In this document: positions 54,358 to 62,468 of the stretch, piece after piece
Layout of the letters: every line of letters starts with the position of its first letter
How positions within the stretch are numbered: the first letter of the stretch is position 1
Origin: Candidatus Saganbacteria bacterium
GTDB taxonomy: Bacteria > Margulisbacteria > WOR-1 > XYC2-FULL-46-14 > WPAF01
Assembly: GCA_016223205.1 (NCBI GenBank)
Contig: JACRPM010000002.1
Span: 62,001 to 126,000, forward strand
DNA length: 64,000 bases
Reading direction: 5' to 3'
The notes under the pieces: model-generated
What the model was told of the DNA's origin: nothing
The model's input: only the letters and a program-made list of their open reading frames with translations
The model's database searches: none
Program-made: the position numbers and the translations under genes

Positions 54358-55518
54358 TTACTGCTTCTTGGCCTTGGCTTTTTTGTAGATCTCTACGATC
54401 TGGTCGGCGATGACCTTCCAGTCGTATTTTTTCTCCACCAATTCCCTGCCCTTTTTCCCCATCTCCCTGGCTTTTTGAGGATCGGCCAAAATTGAATTGA
54501 TGGCCACGGCCAGAGCGTGGGGATCCTGCTTGGGAACCAAAAGACCCGATTTGCCTACGTCCATCACCGCATTGGGGCCGGGGATGTCGGATGCGACTAC
54601 CGCGGTATAGTTAGCCATGGCCTCCAATTGGACGATGCCGAAGGCCTCCAGCCGGTTGATGGACGGGAAGATATAGGCGATCGAGGTGTAGTAGAGCTCC
54701 ACCAGCTTTTCGAAGGTGGCGGTGCCCAAAAAAGTTACCGAGGGGCCGATGCCGAATTGCGTGACCAGGTCCAGGATGTGGGCCTTCTCTTCCCCATCCC
54801 CGCAAATGATGAGCTTGGTATCCGGGAACTTGGCCAAAACCTCGGGCATGGCTTTTACCAGGTAATCACAGCCCTTGTTCCCCGCCAAACGTCCCAAAAA
54901 GAGCAGCTGCCGGTTGTTCTTTTTCTCCGGCGTCAAATTTATTTTCTTCTGGATCTCGTCGATCTTGTCGTGGAAAATGCCGATGGGCACCGCCTGGTGA
55001 GGAACGTGCTTCATTACTGGAGAGGTGGAAGCGTAGGTCTCGGTGGTGTTGATGACGGCGTCGGCTTTGGAAAGCAAGGTGCGGGCGTAGATATTGGAGC
55101 CCTCCTCAAAAGCCGGGACCAAAAAGCGCGGCACCGGCACGCCGAAATATTTTTCGGAGACCGTGACGTCGCAGTGGTAGGTCACGATCAAGGGCTGTTT
55201 GATCTTTCCGGCCACGGCCCGCAGAAAACCGAAGGCCGGCACGTGCACATGCACGATGTCGAAGCCCTCGAGCATTTGGAGATTGAACTGCAGGGAGACC
55301 GGCAGGTAATAGAACATGTCTATGGCGTCCAGGCGGATGATCTTGATGCCCTCCGGAGTGGTCTCTTGAGCTGGCGCATTCTTGGCCTTGGGCAGATTAT
55401 TGGTGATAACGGTAACCTCGTGGCCTTTAAGGATCAGTGCGGTCGAGAGGTCTTTTACGTATTTTTCGGTGCCGCCGGTGTGGGGATAGAAATAGGGGGA
55501 CAACATCACGATCTTCAT
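54358..55518 (-). CDS. Family 4 glycosyltransferase
   Basis: 386-residue GT-B enzyme: YFYPHTGGTEKYV (10-22) in the acceptor half, LFLGRLAGNKGCDYLVKAM, LIICGDGEE and the donor-binding Glu pair EAFGIVQLEAMA (EX7E type). It probably builds surface polysaccharide or glycolipid from a nucleotide sugar. AGGAGGT precedes the ATG. It follows the radical-SAM gene with 6 nt between them and is in one operon with it. Confidence 0.92.
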   Translation of the reverse strand: MKIVMLSPYFYPHTGGTEKYVKDLSTALILKGHEVTVITNNLPKAKNAPAQETTPEGIKIIRLDAIDMFYYLPVSLQFNLQMLEGFDIVHVHVPAFGFLRAVAGKIKQPLIVTYHCDVTVSEKYFGVPVPRFLVPAFEEGSNIYARTLLSKADAVINTTETYASTSPVMKHVPHQAVPIGIFHDKIDEIQKKINLTPEKKNNRQLLFLGRLAGNKGCDYLVKAMPEVLAKFPDTKLIICGDGEEKAHILDLVTQFGIGPSVTFLGTATFEKLVELYYTSIAYIFPSINRLEAFGIVQLEAMANYTAVVASDIPGPNAVMDVGKSGLLVPKQDPHALAVAINSILADPQKAREMGKKGRELVEKKYDWKVIADQIVEIYKKAKAKKQ

Positions 55519-55524
55519 GCGGTT

Positions 55525-56382
55525 TTACCTCCTGTTCGAATACCAATTAAGGAACCGGTACTTATCCAACCCGATCGAAAATGATGGTAGCATATAGGGC
55601 CAGCGGGTGCAACCGGAACAGACCGGCTCCCGGCCCTGCTTCCCGCCCCGGTTATAAAAGCAGGGGGAAGCAACTTTTAAGTCGGGTAAAAGCGTCAGTA
55701 CGGTCTCCCGGGCGTGACAGCGGGGCCACAGGATGTTGTTGCCGCCGGCGGCGAGAAAATCGAGCGCCGCCAGGTTGACCGAAACGCTCGGGCGCTTGGC
55801 GTAATATTTGATGTGGGCATAGGTCGCCTTTTCGAACCCCTGCAGGCCGTGGAAGTCGTAGACCGGGTTCAAGAAGACCTGGACCTTGAGCTTTTCGGCC
55901 AAATCCACCATTTCGGGCAGGAACCGGACGCTATCGCGGGTCAGGGTAAAATAAATGATGGGCTGAACCCCGCTTTCTTTGGCATAATTAATACTGCGCA
56001 GGACGGTGTTGAACGAAGGGATGCCGCGGCTGCGGTCGTGGTCTTCTGCCGTGGGGTAATCCAGTGAAAAATAAAGGACATCTATCAGGCCTTTGAGTTC
56101 TCGGTATCGGTCTGGATAAAGTATGCCGTTAGTGGTCAGCGCCGTTTTGAGCTTTAGGTCATGGGCGGTCTTCAGGATTTGAGGCAGGCGCTCAACTAAG
56201 AGCGGCTCGCCCCCGGTGATCTCCAGCGTCTCCACCCCCGCCCTCTTGATGTCCCTAAGTTTATTTTGGATATCAGCGATATCCGCCTCATCAGCTTTTT
56301 GATTGTTTTGCCAATTTTCACAAAACTCGCAGGTAGCATTACAGCGCAGGGTGATGTAGAAGAGACAAAGCTTGGGCGCCAT
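55525..56382 (-). CDS. Radical SAM protein
   Basis: 285 residues. Iron-sulfur CxxxCxxC in CNATCEFC (14-21), the GGEPLL motif, TTNGI and a YFSLDYP strand. A C-terminal cysteine group (C-H-A near 222, SPCF, CSGCTRWP) may hold a second cluster, as in HpnH/SPASM-like enzymes, but I cannot assign the reaction. The ATG overlaps the chagasin-type pseudogene stop (TAATG). Upstream of a GT4, so a role in modifying a surface glycan or lipid is plausible. Confidence 0.85.
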   Translation of the reverse strand: MAPKLCLFYITLRCNATCEFCENWQNNQKADEADIADIQNKLRDIKRAGVETLEITGGEPLLVERLPQILKTAHDLKLKTALTTNGILYPDRYRELKGLIDVLYFSLDYPTAEDHDRSRGIPSFNTVLRSINYAKESGVQPIIYFTLTRDSVRFLPEMVDLAEKLKVQVFLNPVYDFHGLQGFEKATYAHIKYYAKRPSVSVNLAALDFLAAGGNNILWPRCHARETVLTLLPDLKVASPCFYNRGGKQGREPVCSGCTRWPYMLPSFSIGLDKYRFLNWYSNRR

Positions 56383-56738
56383 TAGCGAATGGTGATCTGG
56401 TAGCTGCGGGTATCGACCGGCGGAATCCCCTTCTCCCAGGGACGCACATATTTAAAGGACACTTCTGTCCGGCCCCGTTTCAGCGATCGGAAAACCCACC
56501 GCTCCACCCCGCCGCTCCCCACCAATCCCGTGCGCTGGGGATAGTACTTGGAGCCGATAAATTTCAGCATTTTACTTTCGATCGGTTTGGCCAGCTACCA
56601 GCTGTAGCCGGTGGTGGGATTGGAGTCCATGGTGATGGTGAATTTTTGCCCGACGGTAGCTTTGAGAGTTTGCGTGCCAAATGCCAGGTTGCCGAGGAAT
56701 AATAGGATAAACAAAACTGGCAAAAATGACCTTCTCAC
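56382..56738 (-). pseudogene. Chagasin-type (I42) protease inhibitor with in-frame amber stop
   Basis: Read from a GTG at 56738 the frame encodes a signal peptide (1-21), a strand, and the chagasin signature NPTTGYSW (40-47), then TAG (56595-56597, codon 48), after which the family pattern goes on in the same frame: LAKPIESKML, GLVGSGGVERWVFRSLKRG, YVRPWEKG. A CAG to TAG change would account for it. TATAAT lies 6 nt before the GTG. I42 inhibitors block papain-like cysteine proteases in the periplasm. TAG ends other genes here, so recoding is unlikely. Confidence 0.88.
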
Positions 56739-56744
56739 GCTTAA

Positions 56745-56750
56745 ATTATA
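56745..56750 (-). promoter_or_regulatory. -10 box for the chagasin-radical SAM-GT4 operon
   Basis: Minus-strand TATAAT, 6 nt before the GTG at 56738; leaderless arrangement. Confidence 0.6.
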
Positions 56751-56767
56751 GCACGGCAACAGAAGGC

Positions 56768-57976
56768 TTAGTCTAAATATTCCTTCAGTCGTTCTGCAAA
56801 ATGCCTACGCCTGATCTTGGCCAGGGCGCGAAAGCTGGTCTGACGGATCCCTTCACAAGTCATATTATTCTCTCTTCCCACCTCACTATACGTTCGGTTT
56901 TCAAAAAATACTTCCCTTAACACCAGCATTTCCATCCCGGTCAATCTTGACCCTTCAATCGCCTCTTCCAATACCTCCAGCAGGGACGGGCCGCTGTCAG
57001 GCGGAGAGAAGCGGCCATCATCGGGTATGACCTCTATTAAAGACAGCCCATCATCGAATAGTTCCTCCTCAAGGGGGATCTCCTTGGCCAAAAATATTCT
57101 TTCTTCATGATAATCATCGACAGTGCTGTCGAGCTTATTTGCCATCTCTTCATCTGATGGTGGTCTGCCCAGTTCTGTCATCAGCGCCAGTTCGGCCTTA
57201 CGGATTTCTTGTGTCCTTTCAATAGTATGCGCAGGGATATGCACCACCCCTGTTTCTCGCAAAATAAGGGCTATAAAAAGAAGATTAAGAGATCTTCGTG
57301 TGAAAGTTATCAAGCTGCCCTTTAAAGGATCAAAACGTTTGACCATTTTATCGAAGTATATTCTGCCTTCTTGCGTCAGGTCGTCCGCCTTCAGCCTGCT
57401 TTTAGGTAATTTTAGCAGGGCTTCTTTGGCGCAAGATTGAAATAGCGGCTCAAAGCAACATAGCAATATATCGATTGATTCCCGATCACCTTCTGCCGCC
57501 CTGTAAGCTAAGGCCTGGATTTCGTCTTCGCTTAATGATTTTATGCCAATGTTCTTTTTCTTTCTTGCGCCTTCGAGAAGTTCAGCTTCGCTTCTTCCGG
57601 CATCGACCGGGACTGGCTGTTGGGCCGACCCTGCCTTTTCGATACCGAGAACGTCCAGCATATAATCGACTGCGCTTCCCTTATGGCCCGCCGGCCATGC
57701 GGACCGGTAAAATTCATAAAACTTCCACAAGTTAGCCTTCCAGCCGTCAAGCTTGGTTTTGAAATCCGCGCTTCTTAAATGCCGCGGATGGTCAAGTTTT
57801 AGTTTGTTTACCAATTCCCTTACGATCGCGACCTGCGCGTCTTTGGAAGTATTCCTGATATTATGCGGAGTGAAGGGCTGGTCAATTTTTCTAAGGCGGT
57901 TGATATCCCGGCAAATTCTGGTCTCAACCCGGGAAAGAGGAACATATTTAGGGCGATTTCTATTAACCCGATCCAT
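56768..57976 (-). CDS. Divergent sigma-70 family factor with a novel N-terminal domain
   Basis: 402 residues. Sigma region 2 is around DDLTQEGRIYFDKMVKRFDP and SLITFTRRSLN, region 3 around VHIPAHTIERTQEI and LGRPPSDEEMANKL, and region 4 at the end (LREVFFENRTYSEVGRENNM, then EGIRQTSFRALAKIRRR). The 2.3-2.4 stretch is unusual (LLFIALILRETG). The first ~130 residues are helical, basic and unlike region 1.1. It is not the housekeeping sigma by its divergence; the target genes are unknown. The start at 57976 has no Shine-Dalgarno. Confidence 0.85.
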   Translation of the reverse strand: MDRVNRNRPKYVPLSRVETRICRDINRLRKIDQPFTPHNIRNTSKDAQVAIVRELVNKLKLDHPRHLRSADFKTKLDGWKANLWKFYEFYRSAWPAGHKGSAVDYMLDVLGIEKAGSAQQPVPVDAGRSEAELLEGARKKKNIGIKSLSEDEIQALAYRAAEGDRESIDILLCCFEPLFQSCAKEALLKLPKSRLKADDLTQEGRIYFDKMVKRFDPLKGSLITFTRRSLNLLFIALILRETGVVHIPAHTIERTQEIRKAELALMTELGRPPSDEEMANKLDSTVDDYHEERIFLAKEIPLEEELFDDGLSLIEVIPDDGRFSPPDSGPSLLEVLEEAIEGSRLTGMEMLVLREVFFENRTYSEVGRENNMTCEGIRQTSFRALAKIRRRHFAERLKEYLD

Positions 57977-58039
57977 GCCGCTATTTCGATATCTCTGGAA
58001 ATAAATTTCATGATATTATATGAAAAAGGAGGGAAATTT

Positions 58040-58282
58040 ATGCAAATGGTTCAATATGTCTCGATCCTGCTTGAGGGTTTTGTAATGATCCTGGGATTGA
58101 TGTTGGTAGCCAAGAAGAAGGTCTATGGCTGGGGATTCGCCTTGACCTTTGCCATCTATGTCTTTTACGATCTTTCGAACCTCCTGTCATTGGGCATTCC
58201 CAAGAATTTCTTATATACCCTGTTCTTTGCAGCCACTTTTTCGGTCCTTTGGGCGGTTTGGGGGGTCTACCAAGAATCTTAA
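58040..58282 (+). CDS. Small membrane protein (80 aa)
   Basis: 80 residues and three hydrophobic helices (YVSILLEGFVMILGLMLVA, GWGFALTFAIYVFYDLSNLL, FLYTLFFAATFSVLWAVWG) with Lys-Lys-Lys after the first. I do not recognise a family. AAAGGAGGG 6 nt before the ATG fixes the start; the frame is open farther upstream but that part is antisense to the sigma gene. An intrinsic terminator follows about 75 nt downstream. Confidence 0.7.
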   Translation: MQMVQYVSILLEGFVMILGLMLVAKKKVYGWGFALTFAIYVFYDLSNLLSLGIPKNFLYTLFFAATFSVLWAVWGVYQES

Positions 58283-58596
58283 AATAAAGTGAAATTTCCC
58301 GGGGAACCTGTCGATATATATATAGGAAGGGTTAAGTTCCTTATCTTACTGAAACATTAAAGCCGGCGGCCTGTCCCCCGGCTTTTTTGTTGGTTATATT
58401 CCATAATCCCTTAACCTGGATCCTATCCCGGGAATATTGATCGTCCCTGATCTCCCAAGATATCTAAAACGCGGATCTATCTCGGATTTACCCGGATTTC
58501 CCAGGACAAATATAATCCCCAGAGATTTAATGAAATTATCAGCATAATCAATCGAAATAATTTTAGCCCGCATTCCAGGGCGAGGGGGAGGGAACC
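58283..58596. other. 314-bp gene-free interval
   Basis: Holds an intrinsic terminator (58359-58388), a GA-rich inverted segment before it, and an AT-rich stretch leading to the next gene's GAGGGGGAGGG. I see no open frame, tRNA or known riboswitch. A short RNA ending at the terminator is possible. Confidence 0.5.
58359..58388 (+). terminator. Rho-independent terminator
   Basis: AAAGCCGG ... CCGGCTTTTTT: 8-bp stem, 11-nt C/G-rich loop, run of six T. It ends the transcript of the small membrane protein. Confidence 0.8.
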
Positions 58597-59709
58597 ATGA
58601 CCGTTAAACCAGTAGCGAGAGTCGCTCTTGGCCGGGGATTTTTACAATGTAAGGTTCCGGTCAGGGCTGATGATTTAACGCAAAAAGGCAGCTTAAGAAA
58701 AGCCAAAGGGGACGAAATATTACATAGGCAATCGGACCTGCTTGAAATTGCACTTCGTTTTACGGGCAGGCGGACGGAAACCGTCAAAACACCTCTTGTT
58801 AGGCGATCGGATAATAAATTCAGCGATTCTAAAATAATACCTTTACATAAGGAAATATTCCCCGCATTTTCTAATGATGACCTAAATGCAATTTTAGAAA
58901 GACGGAAAAATGGCCAAAATGCGGCCAATTTTTCATTATTGCGGATAATCAGAAATGCAGGGCGTACGGTTTCGAATAAGATTCTTTTAGGCCCAAATAC
59001 TCTTACGCGGATAATCCAAGAAATACATATTCAGAACTTGGTGTTTTTGTTTACTGCTTTAAGCAGAAAAGGGAAGAGGTTTTTGGCCCAATGGCTTGAT
59101 ACGGAGAATAAAGAAATATTTGCACATCTTTTACTTTGTTCAAACAATAAAAACAAGGCCATTTTACTAAACGAGGCACGAAGTATAGAACTTGCCAATT
59201 TCCTCGGACGAAAAGAGGTCTTGCAAATATTTTTGGATATTGCTACAGATAAAACATCTTTATCATCTACCCATAGATCATCGTTATTGACTACATTCTT
59301 ATCATTCATAAGTCAGCGCCAAATTATAGATCTCCATGCCGATCTCAATGATCCAGGCAAAGATTTTCTCTTACAATTCTTACATTCTGACTGGCGCAAT
59401 TTTTTCCAAAAGAGTTCCCCGCCTAAAGCGAAGGATATTCCCGGGCAAGTTGAAGAATTGAGTTTTGAGGGTAAAATTCGTCTGATCAAGGACGGGGGTG
59501 AACGGGCAATTAAAACTTTTCAGGAATTAAGTTATCTTGAAAAGTTAAATTTACATTATTATCTTTCCGAGTATGAGCTTAGTCGATTGACAAGAGAATT
59601 GCCTTCATATGAAAGGGGTCCGGTAGTGTCACAATTGAGCGATGAGGAATATGGGAAATTCAGGAGAGAGGAAGAGGAAAGAGAAAGGCGCCGATCAATT
59701 GATAATTAG
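58597..59709 (+). CDS. Unknown protein (370 aa), AT-rich
   Basis: No family recognised. It is helical and Lys/Arg/Asn-rich, with leader MTVKPVARVALGRG, several blocks such as LLRIIRNAGRTVSNKI, FLFTALSRKGKRFLAQWL and ELANFLGRKEVLQIFLDIA, and an acidic-basic tail (SDEEYGKFRREEEERERRR). Helix pairs hint at an alpha-solenoid. No signal peptide. GAGGGGGAGGGAACC precedes the ATG. Base composition is clearly more AT-rich than its neighbours. The next gene begins right after its stop. Confidence 0.6.
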   Translation: MTVKPVARVALGRGFLQCKVPVRADDLTQKGSLRKAKGDEILHRQSDLLEIALRFTGRRTETVKTPLVRRSDNKFSDSKIIPLHKEIFPAFSNDDLNAILERRKNGQNAANFSLLRIIRNAGRTVSNKILLGPNTLTRIIQEIHIQNLVFLFTALSRKGKRFLAQWLDTENKEIFAHLLLCSNNKNKAILLNEARSIELANFLGRKEVLQIFLDIATDKTSLSSTHRSSLLTTFLSFISQRQIIDLHADLNDPGKDFLLQFLHSDWRNFFQKSSPPKAKDIPGQVEELSFEGKIRLIKDGGERAIKTFQELSYLEKLNLHYYLSEYELSRLTRELPSYERGPVVSQLSDEEYGKFRREEEERERRRSIDN

Positions 59710-60726
59710 ATGATTACAAAAATATCAAAAACCTTCAAATTCCCGGAAGCCAGGGTCGGGACCACCGGTCGATCCACTACCTTCGGCCGTAACCTCGATT
59801 ATTTTAGAAAGCTGAAAGTGGGCTTTTCGAAGAAATTCACCGAGGCCCTGAAAGATCCCCGCCATACCTTGACCCGGTTTTTAAGCGCCTTGGATCTCGA
59901 AACCATCAGCCGGGAGACCGACCTGGACGGCATCAAAACCGACCGCTGGTTGACGGGCTTATCCCAGGTTTTCGATGGGCTGTGCCGGGAGTATGACCTG
60001 ACCCGCACCCAGCGCGTGCCCGGCGGACATCGGGAGGTAGCGGGATTTAAAATCGTCCACGAGGAGCTTAATCCGCCTATCCGCGGGCGCCGGTTCGTGC
60101 TGGATTACGAAGAACCCCAACTTGTGGATATGCCCGAGTTGGTCCTTCCGCTTTATACGCCTCCCCCTATAACTGCGGAGGTGGTCGCCGATCAATTATT
60201 CCATGCGCAAGAATTATTTTTGGACCACCGTTTACCGGAAGCCCGGCTGGAAGTGGAAGCGGCCCTGGATTATATGCGGGAAGGGGATCTAAAACCCCTG
60301 GACCGCCTCGAAACCCTGGAGGTCGCTGCCGTCATATATTTTGGCATAGAAAAGCAGGCCGAAGGCCTGGAGCTTTCTAATGAAATGTTTTCCCTTTTTT
60401 CCGATCCGTCGATAAATCGTTTCTCTCTTCCCCGGTTCTTTGAAGCTATGATCGCGATCTGGTGGAAGACGGGAAACCGTCCTCTGGCATACAAGGCCAT
60501 CGACCAAAGTTTCGACATCGCGGCAGAAATGATCACTATCCTAGAGAAAGGAGACCCGGGTCTTTCCTTTTTAAAAGATTTTGCCCCGATCCCCCGGCAG
60601 CTGGATACGATCCGGATCGTTCTGAAAGACGAGGCCGGCGCCGAGGCCGTTAGAATAAAAAACCGCCTAGCCCGGCTTTTTACCAGGATGGAGGCCTTGG
60701 GTTGGAGCGGTCGGACATCGGCCTGA
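59710..60726 (+). CDS. Unknown helical protein (338 aa), TPR-like second half
   Basis: No family recognised. Residues ~155-330 form helix pairs with TPR-like spacing (LFHAQELFLDHRLPEARLEVEAALDYM; TLEVAAVIYFGIEKQAEGLELSNEMF). The N-terminal ~120 residues are basic, with a FRKLKVGFSKKF helix. The ATG abuts the previous stop (TAG-ATG), indicating a two-gene unit. Composition returns to the window average. Its stop lies directly against the convergent MFS gene's stop. Confidence 0.6.
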   Translation: MITKISKTFKFPEARVGTTGRSTTFGRNLDYFRKLKVGFSKKFTEALKDPRHTLTRFLSALDLETISRETDLDGIKTDRWLTGLSQVFDGLCREYDLTRTQRVPGGHREVAGFKIVHEELNPPIRGRRFVLDYEEPQLVDMPELVLPLYTPPPITAEVVADQLFHAQELFLDHRLPEARLEVEAALDYMREGDLKPLDRLETLEVAAVIYFGIEKQAEGLELSNEMFSLFSDPSINRFSLPRFFEAMIAIWWKTGNRPLAYKAIDQSFDIAAEMITILEKGDPGLSFLKDFAPIPRQLDTIRIVLKDEAGAEAVRIKNRLARLFTRMEALGWSGRTSA

Positions 60727-61947
60727 TCAGACCGTTTTGAACTTGGGCAGGAAGATGCCGGCTACACCCATCAATAGCACCATCCAACCTAGAGCCGAGA
60801 GCGCGATCAATATTCCCCACCAATCCGCCACCGCCCCGAACAAGATCACCGGCAAAGTGAAGGCCGAGTTGATGAGCATGTTCTGCACCCCAAAGACCCT
60901 ACCTCTCAACTGACGGGGTATCTTGTTCTGTAAGATGGTCTGGATGGATGAGGTGATATAGATATTGCCTACCCCTAAAAGCACGATGAACAAGGTAGCC
61001 AGCGGGACATTGGTCACCCGGCCTAAAAGGATCAGGATCACGCCGGAAAAGAGAAAACTGCCGATCACAATGGTGCCCTTTTTCACATAATGCCGCAGGC
61101 GCTCCAGGGTCCCCATCCCCAAAAGCATCCCCACCCCGATCGCGATGATCAGATAGCCAAAGTTCCGCTCCCCGATATGCAATACCTCGTTGGCATAGGC
61201 AATAGCCAAAAGCGAGAGCGTGGCCACCGCCGTGGCCGCCACAAAAAGCTTGTAGAGCGAGTATCTCACCACCTGATTGCGGCGGATGAACTCGAAGGCC
61301 ACCCCGATGTCTCCCCACACATGGCCTTTGGGGTTATGCGCGACAGAACGGAACTTGAGCGGCACCAAAAGCACCGCCCCCGCGGAGATAAAATAGAGCA
61401 CCGCCGCCGCCACGAAGGTCCCTTTTTCCTCAAAAAGGTTGACCAGCGGCGCTCCCAACCCGAAGCCCACCACCGAGGTAGCCATCCAAGTGAGCATAAA
61501 GAGGGAATTGGCCACGATCAGATTCTTGCGGTCGACCAATTCGGGAATGGAGGAGGTTTCGGCCGGAGCAAAGAACTGCGCGGCGCTGTAGATGAGCAAG
61601 CTCACCGCAAAGATGAGCCCCACCGATTTAAAGATCAGGGGGATAATGAGCAATATCAAAAGACCGCGCAAAAGATCGGAGATGACCATGATCCATTTGC
61701 GGTCCAGCTTATCCACAAATACCCCGGCCCAGGGCGAGACCAAAACCGAAGGTATGCCGAAAGCCAAAAGCGGGAGCGACACCCCCAGGTTGGATTTGGT
61801 GAGCTGGTAGATGATGATCATCAGCACGTAGACAAAGACGCGGTCGGCCAGCTGGGAGGTGATCTGCCCCAGCCACAGCATGAGAAAGCCGGCGTTGCCG
61901 AGCACCGCCGCAAAGCCGAAAGAACGGTCGGGTTCTAATTTTTCCAT
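60727..61947 (-). CDS. MFS transporter
   Basis: 406 residues and about 12 transmembrane helices of the major facilitator superfamily, DHA3/MFS_3-like: LGNAGFLMLWLGQITSQLADRVF near the start, PWAGVFVDKLDRKWIMVISDLLRG (motif A type, D-x-x-D-R-K), and a second half beginning VVRYSLYKLFVAA. Efflux of a drug or metabolite is likely. The ATG lies within the last codons of recO (13-nt overlap). Confidence 0.88.
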   Translation of the reverse strand: MEKLEPDRSFGFAAVLGNAGFLMLWLGQITSQLADRVFVYVLMIIIYQLTKSNLGVSLPLLAFGIPSVLVSPWAGVFVDKLDRKWIMVISDLLRGLLILLIIPLIFKSVGLIFAVSLLIYSAAQFFAPAETSSIPELVDRKNLIVANSLFMLTWMATSVVGFGLGAPLVNLFEEKGTFVAAAVLYFISAGAVLLVPLKFRSVAHNPKGHVWGDIGVAFEFIRRNQVVRYSLYKLFVAATAVATLSLLAIAYANEVLHIGERNFGYLIIAIGVGMLLGMGTLERLRHYVKKGTIVIGSFLFSGVILILLGRVTNVPLATLFIVLLGVGNIYITSSIQTILQNKIPRQLRGRVFGVQNMLINSAFTLPVILFGAVADWWGILIALSALGWMVLLMGVAGIFLPKFKTV

Positions 61948-62468
61948 GGTCTTACGTCTTCTCCCAAATGCTCGCCGATCAAAATGTCCGGCGCGATCTT
62001 TTGGCGGAAAAGCCCCTCCACCTTCAAGAAATTGGACTCAAAATATTTAATGGCATCCTCCCGGGCCTGCCTGCCGGTAGGCACGGCTTTTTCCTCGCTC
62101 AACTTTTTAAGGGAATAATACAACAGCCGGAAAAGATCGAAGTTCTTCTGGTGGTCCACGGTCGCCCGGTCGATAATTCTAACGAAGTAAAACCCGGCCG
62201 AAAGCTTCTCCGGATCACGCCTTAGAGGCCCGAACCACTCCAGGGCCTCGGCCTGGCTTAAGATATCGAGACTGCGGCCTTCCGCCAGGGACATCTCGAG
62301 CAAAGTGAACACCTCCAGCCTTCCGCCGAACTTGCTCGTCAAACGTTTGGCGCCTTTGGCGATCACCCTGATTTTACCATAATCGCGGGTGAGCAGGGTC
62401 ACGAGCTTCCCTGCCTCGTCAAAGGGGCGGCTCCCCAAAACTATGCCCTGGGTCTTGTAGACAGCCAT
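61935..62468 (-). CDS. recO: RecO, short form with an in-frame repeat
   Basis: RecO helps load RecA at gaps. The 177 residues include the N-terminal OB fold (YKTQGIVLGSRPFDEAGKLVTLLTRDYGKIRVIAKGAKR) and a helical middle, but end about 60 residues early, without the usual zinc-finger region. Residues ~130-136 (V-P-T-G-R-Q-A) are encoded by a GC palindrome that looks inserted (62065-62084). Overlaps the histidine-kinase end by 28 nt and the MFS start by 13 nt. Confidence 0.85.
   Translation of the reverse strand: MAVYKTQGIVLGSRPFDEAGKLVTLLTRDYGKIRVIAKGAKRLTSKFGGRLEVFTLLEMSLAEGRSLDILSQAEALEWFGPLRRDPEKLSAGFYFVRIIDRATVDHQKNFDLFRLLYYSLKKLSEEKAVPTGRQAREDAIKYFESNFLKVEGLFRQKIAPDILIGEHLGEDVRPWKN
62065..62084. 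repeat. GC-rich palindrome in recO
   Basis: GCCTGCCGGTAGGC core (62069-62082, one imperfect pair) with flanking GCCT. In the recO frame it reads V-P-T-G-R-Q-A, similar to the L-P-A-G-R-Q-A peptides found in many candidate-phylum proteins. Confidence 0.6.

Noticed and set aside
56595..56597. In-frame TAG as evidence for amber recoding in this organism
   Set aside because: TAG ends several intact genes here (topA, DUF151, the Bro-N gene, the EamA-type gene), so a recent nonsense change is simpler.
58290..58390. Riboswitch (c-di-GMP or preQ1 type) before the terminator
   Set aside because: The conserved core bases of those classes are not present; only a plain terminator hairpin can be supported.
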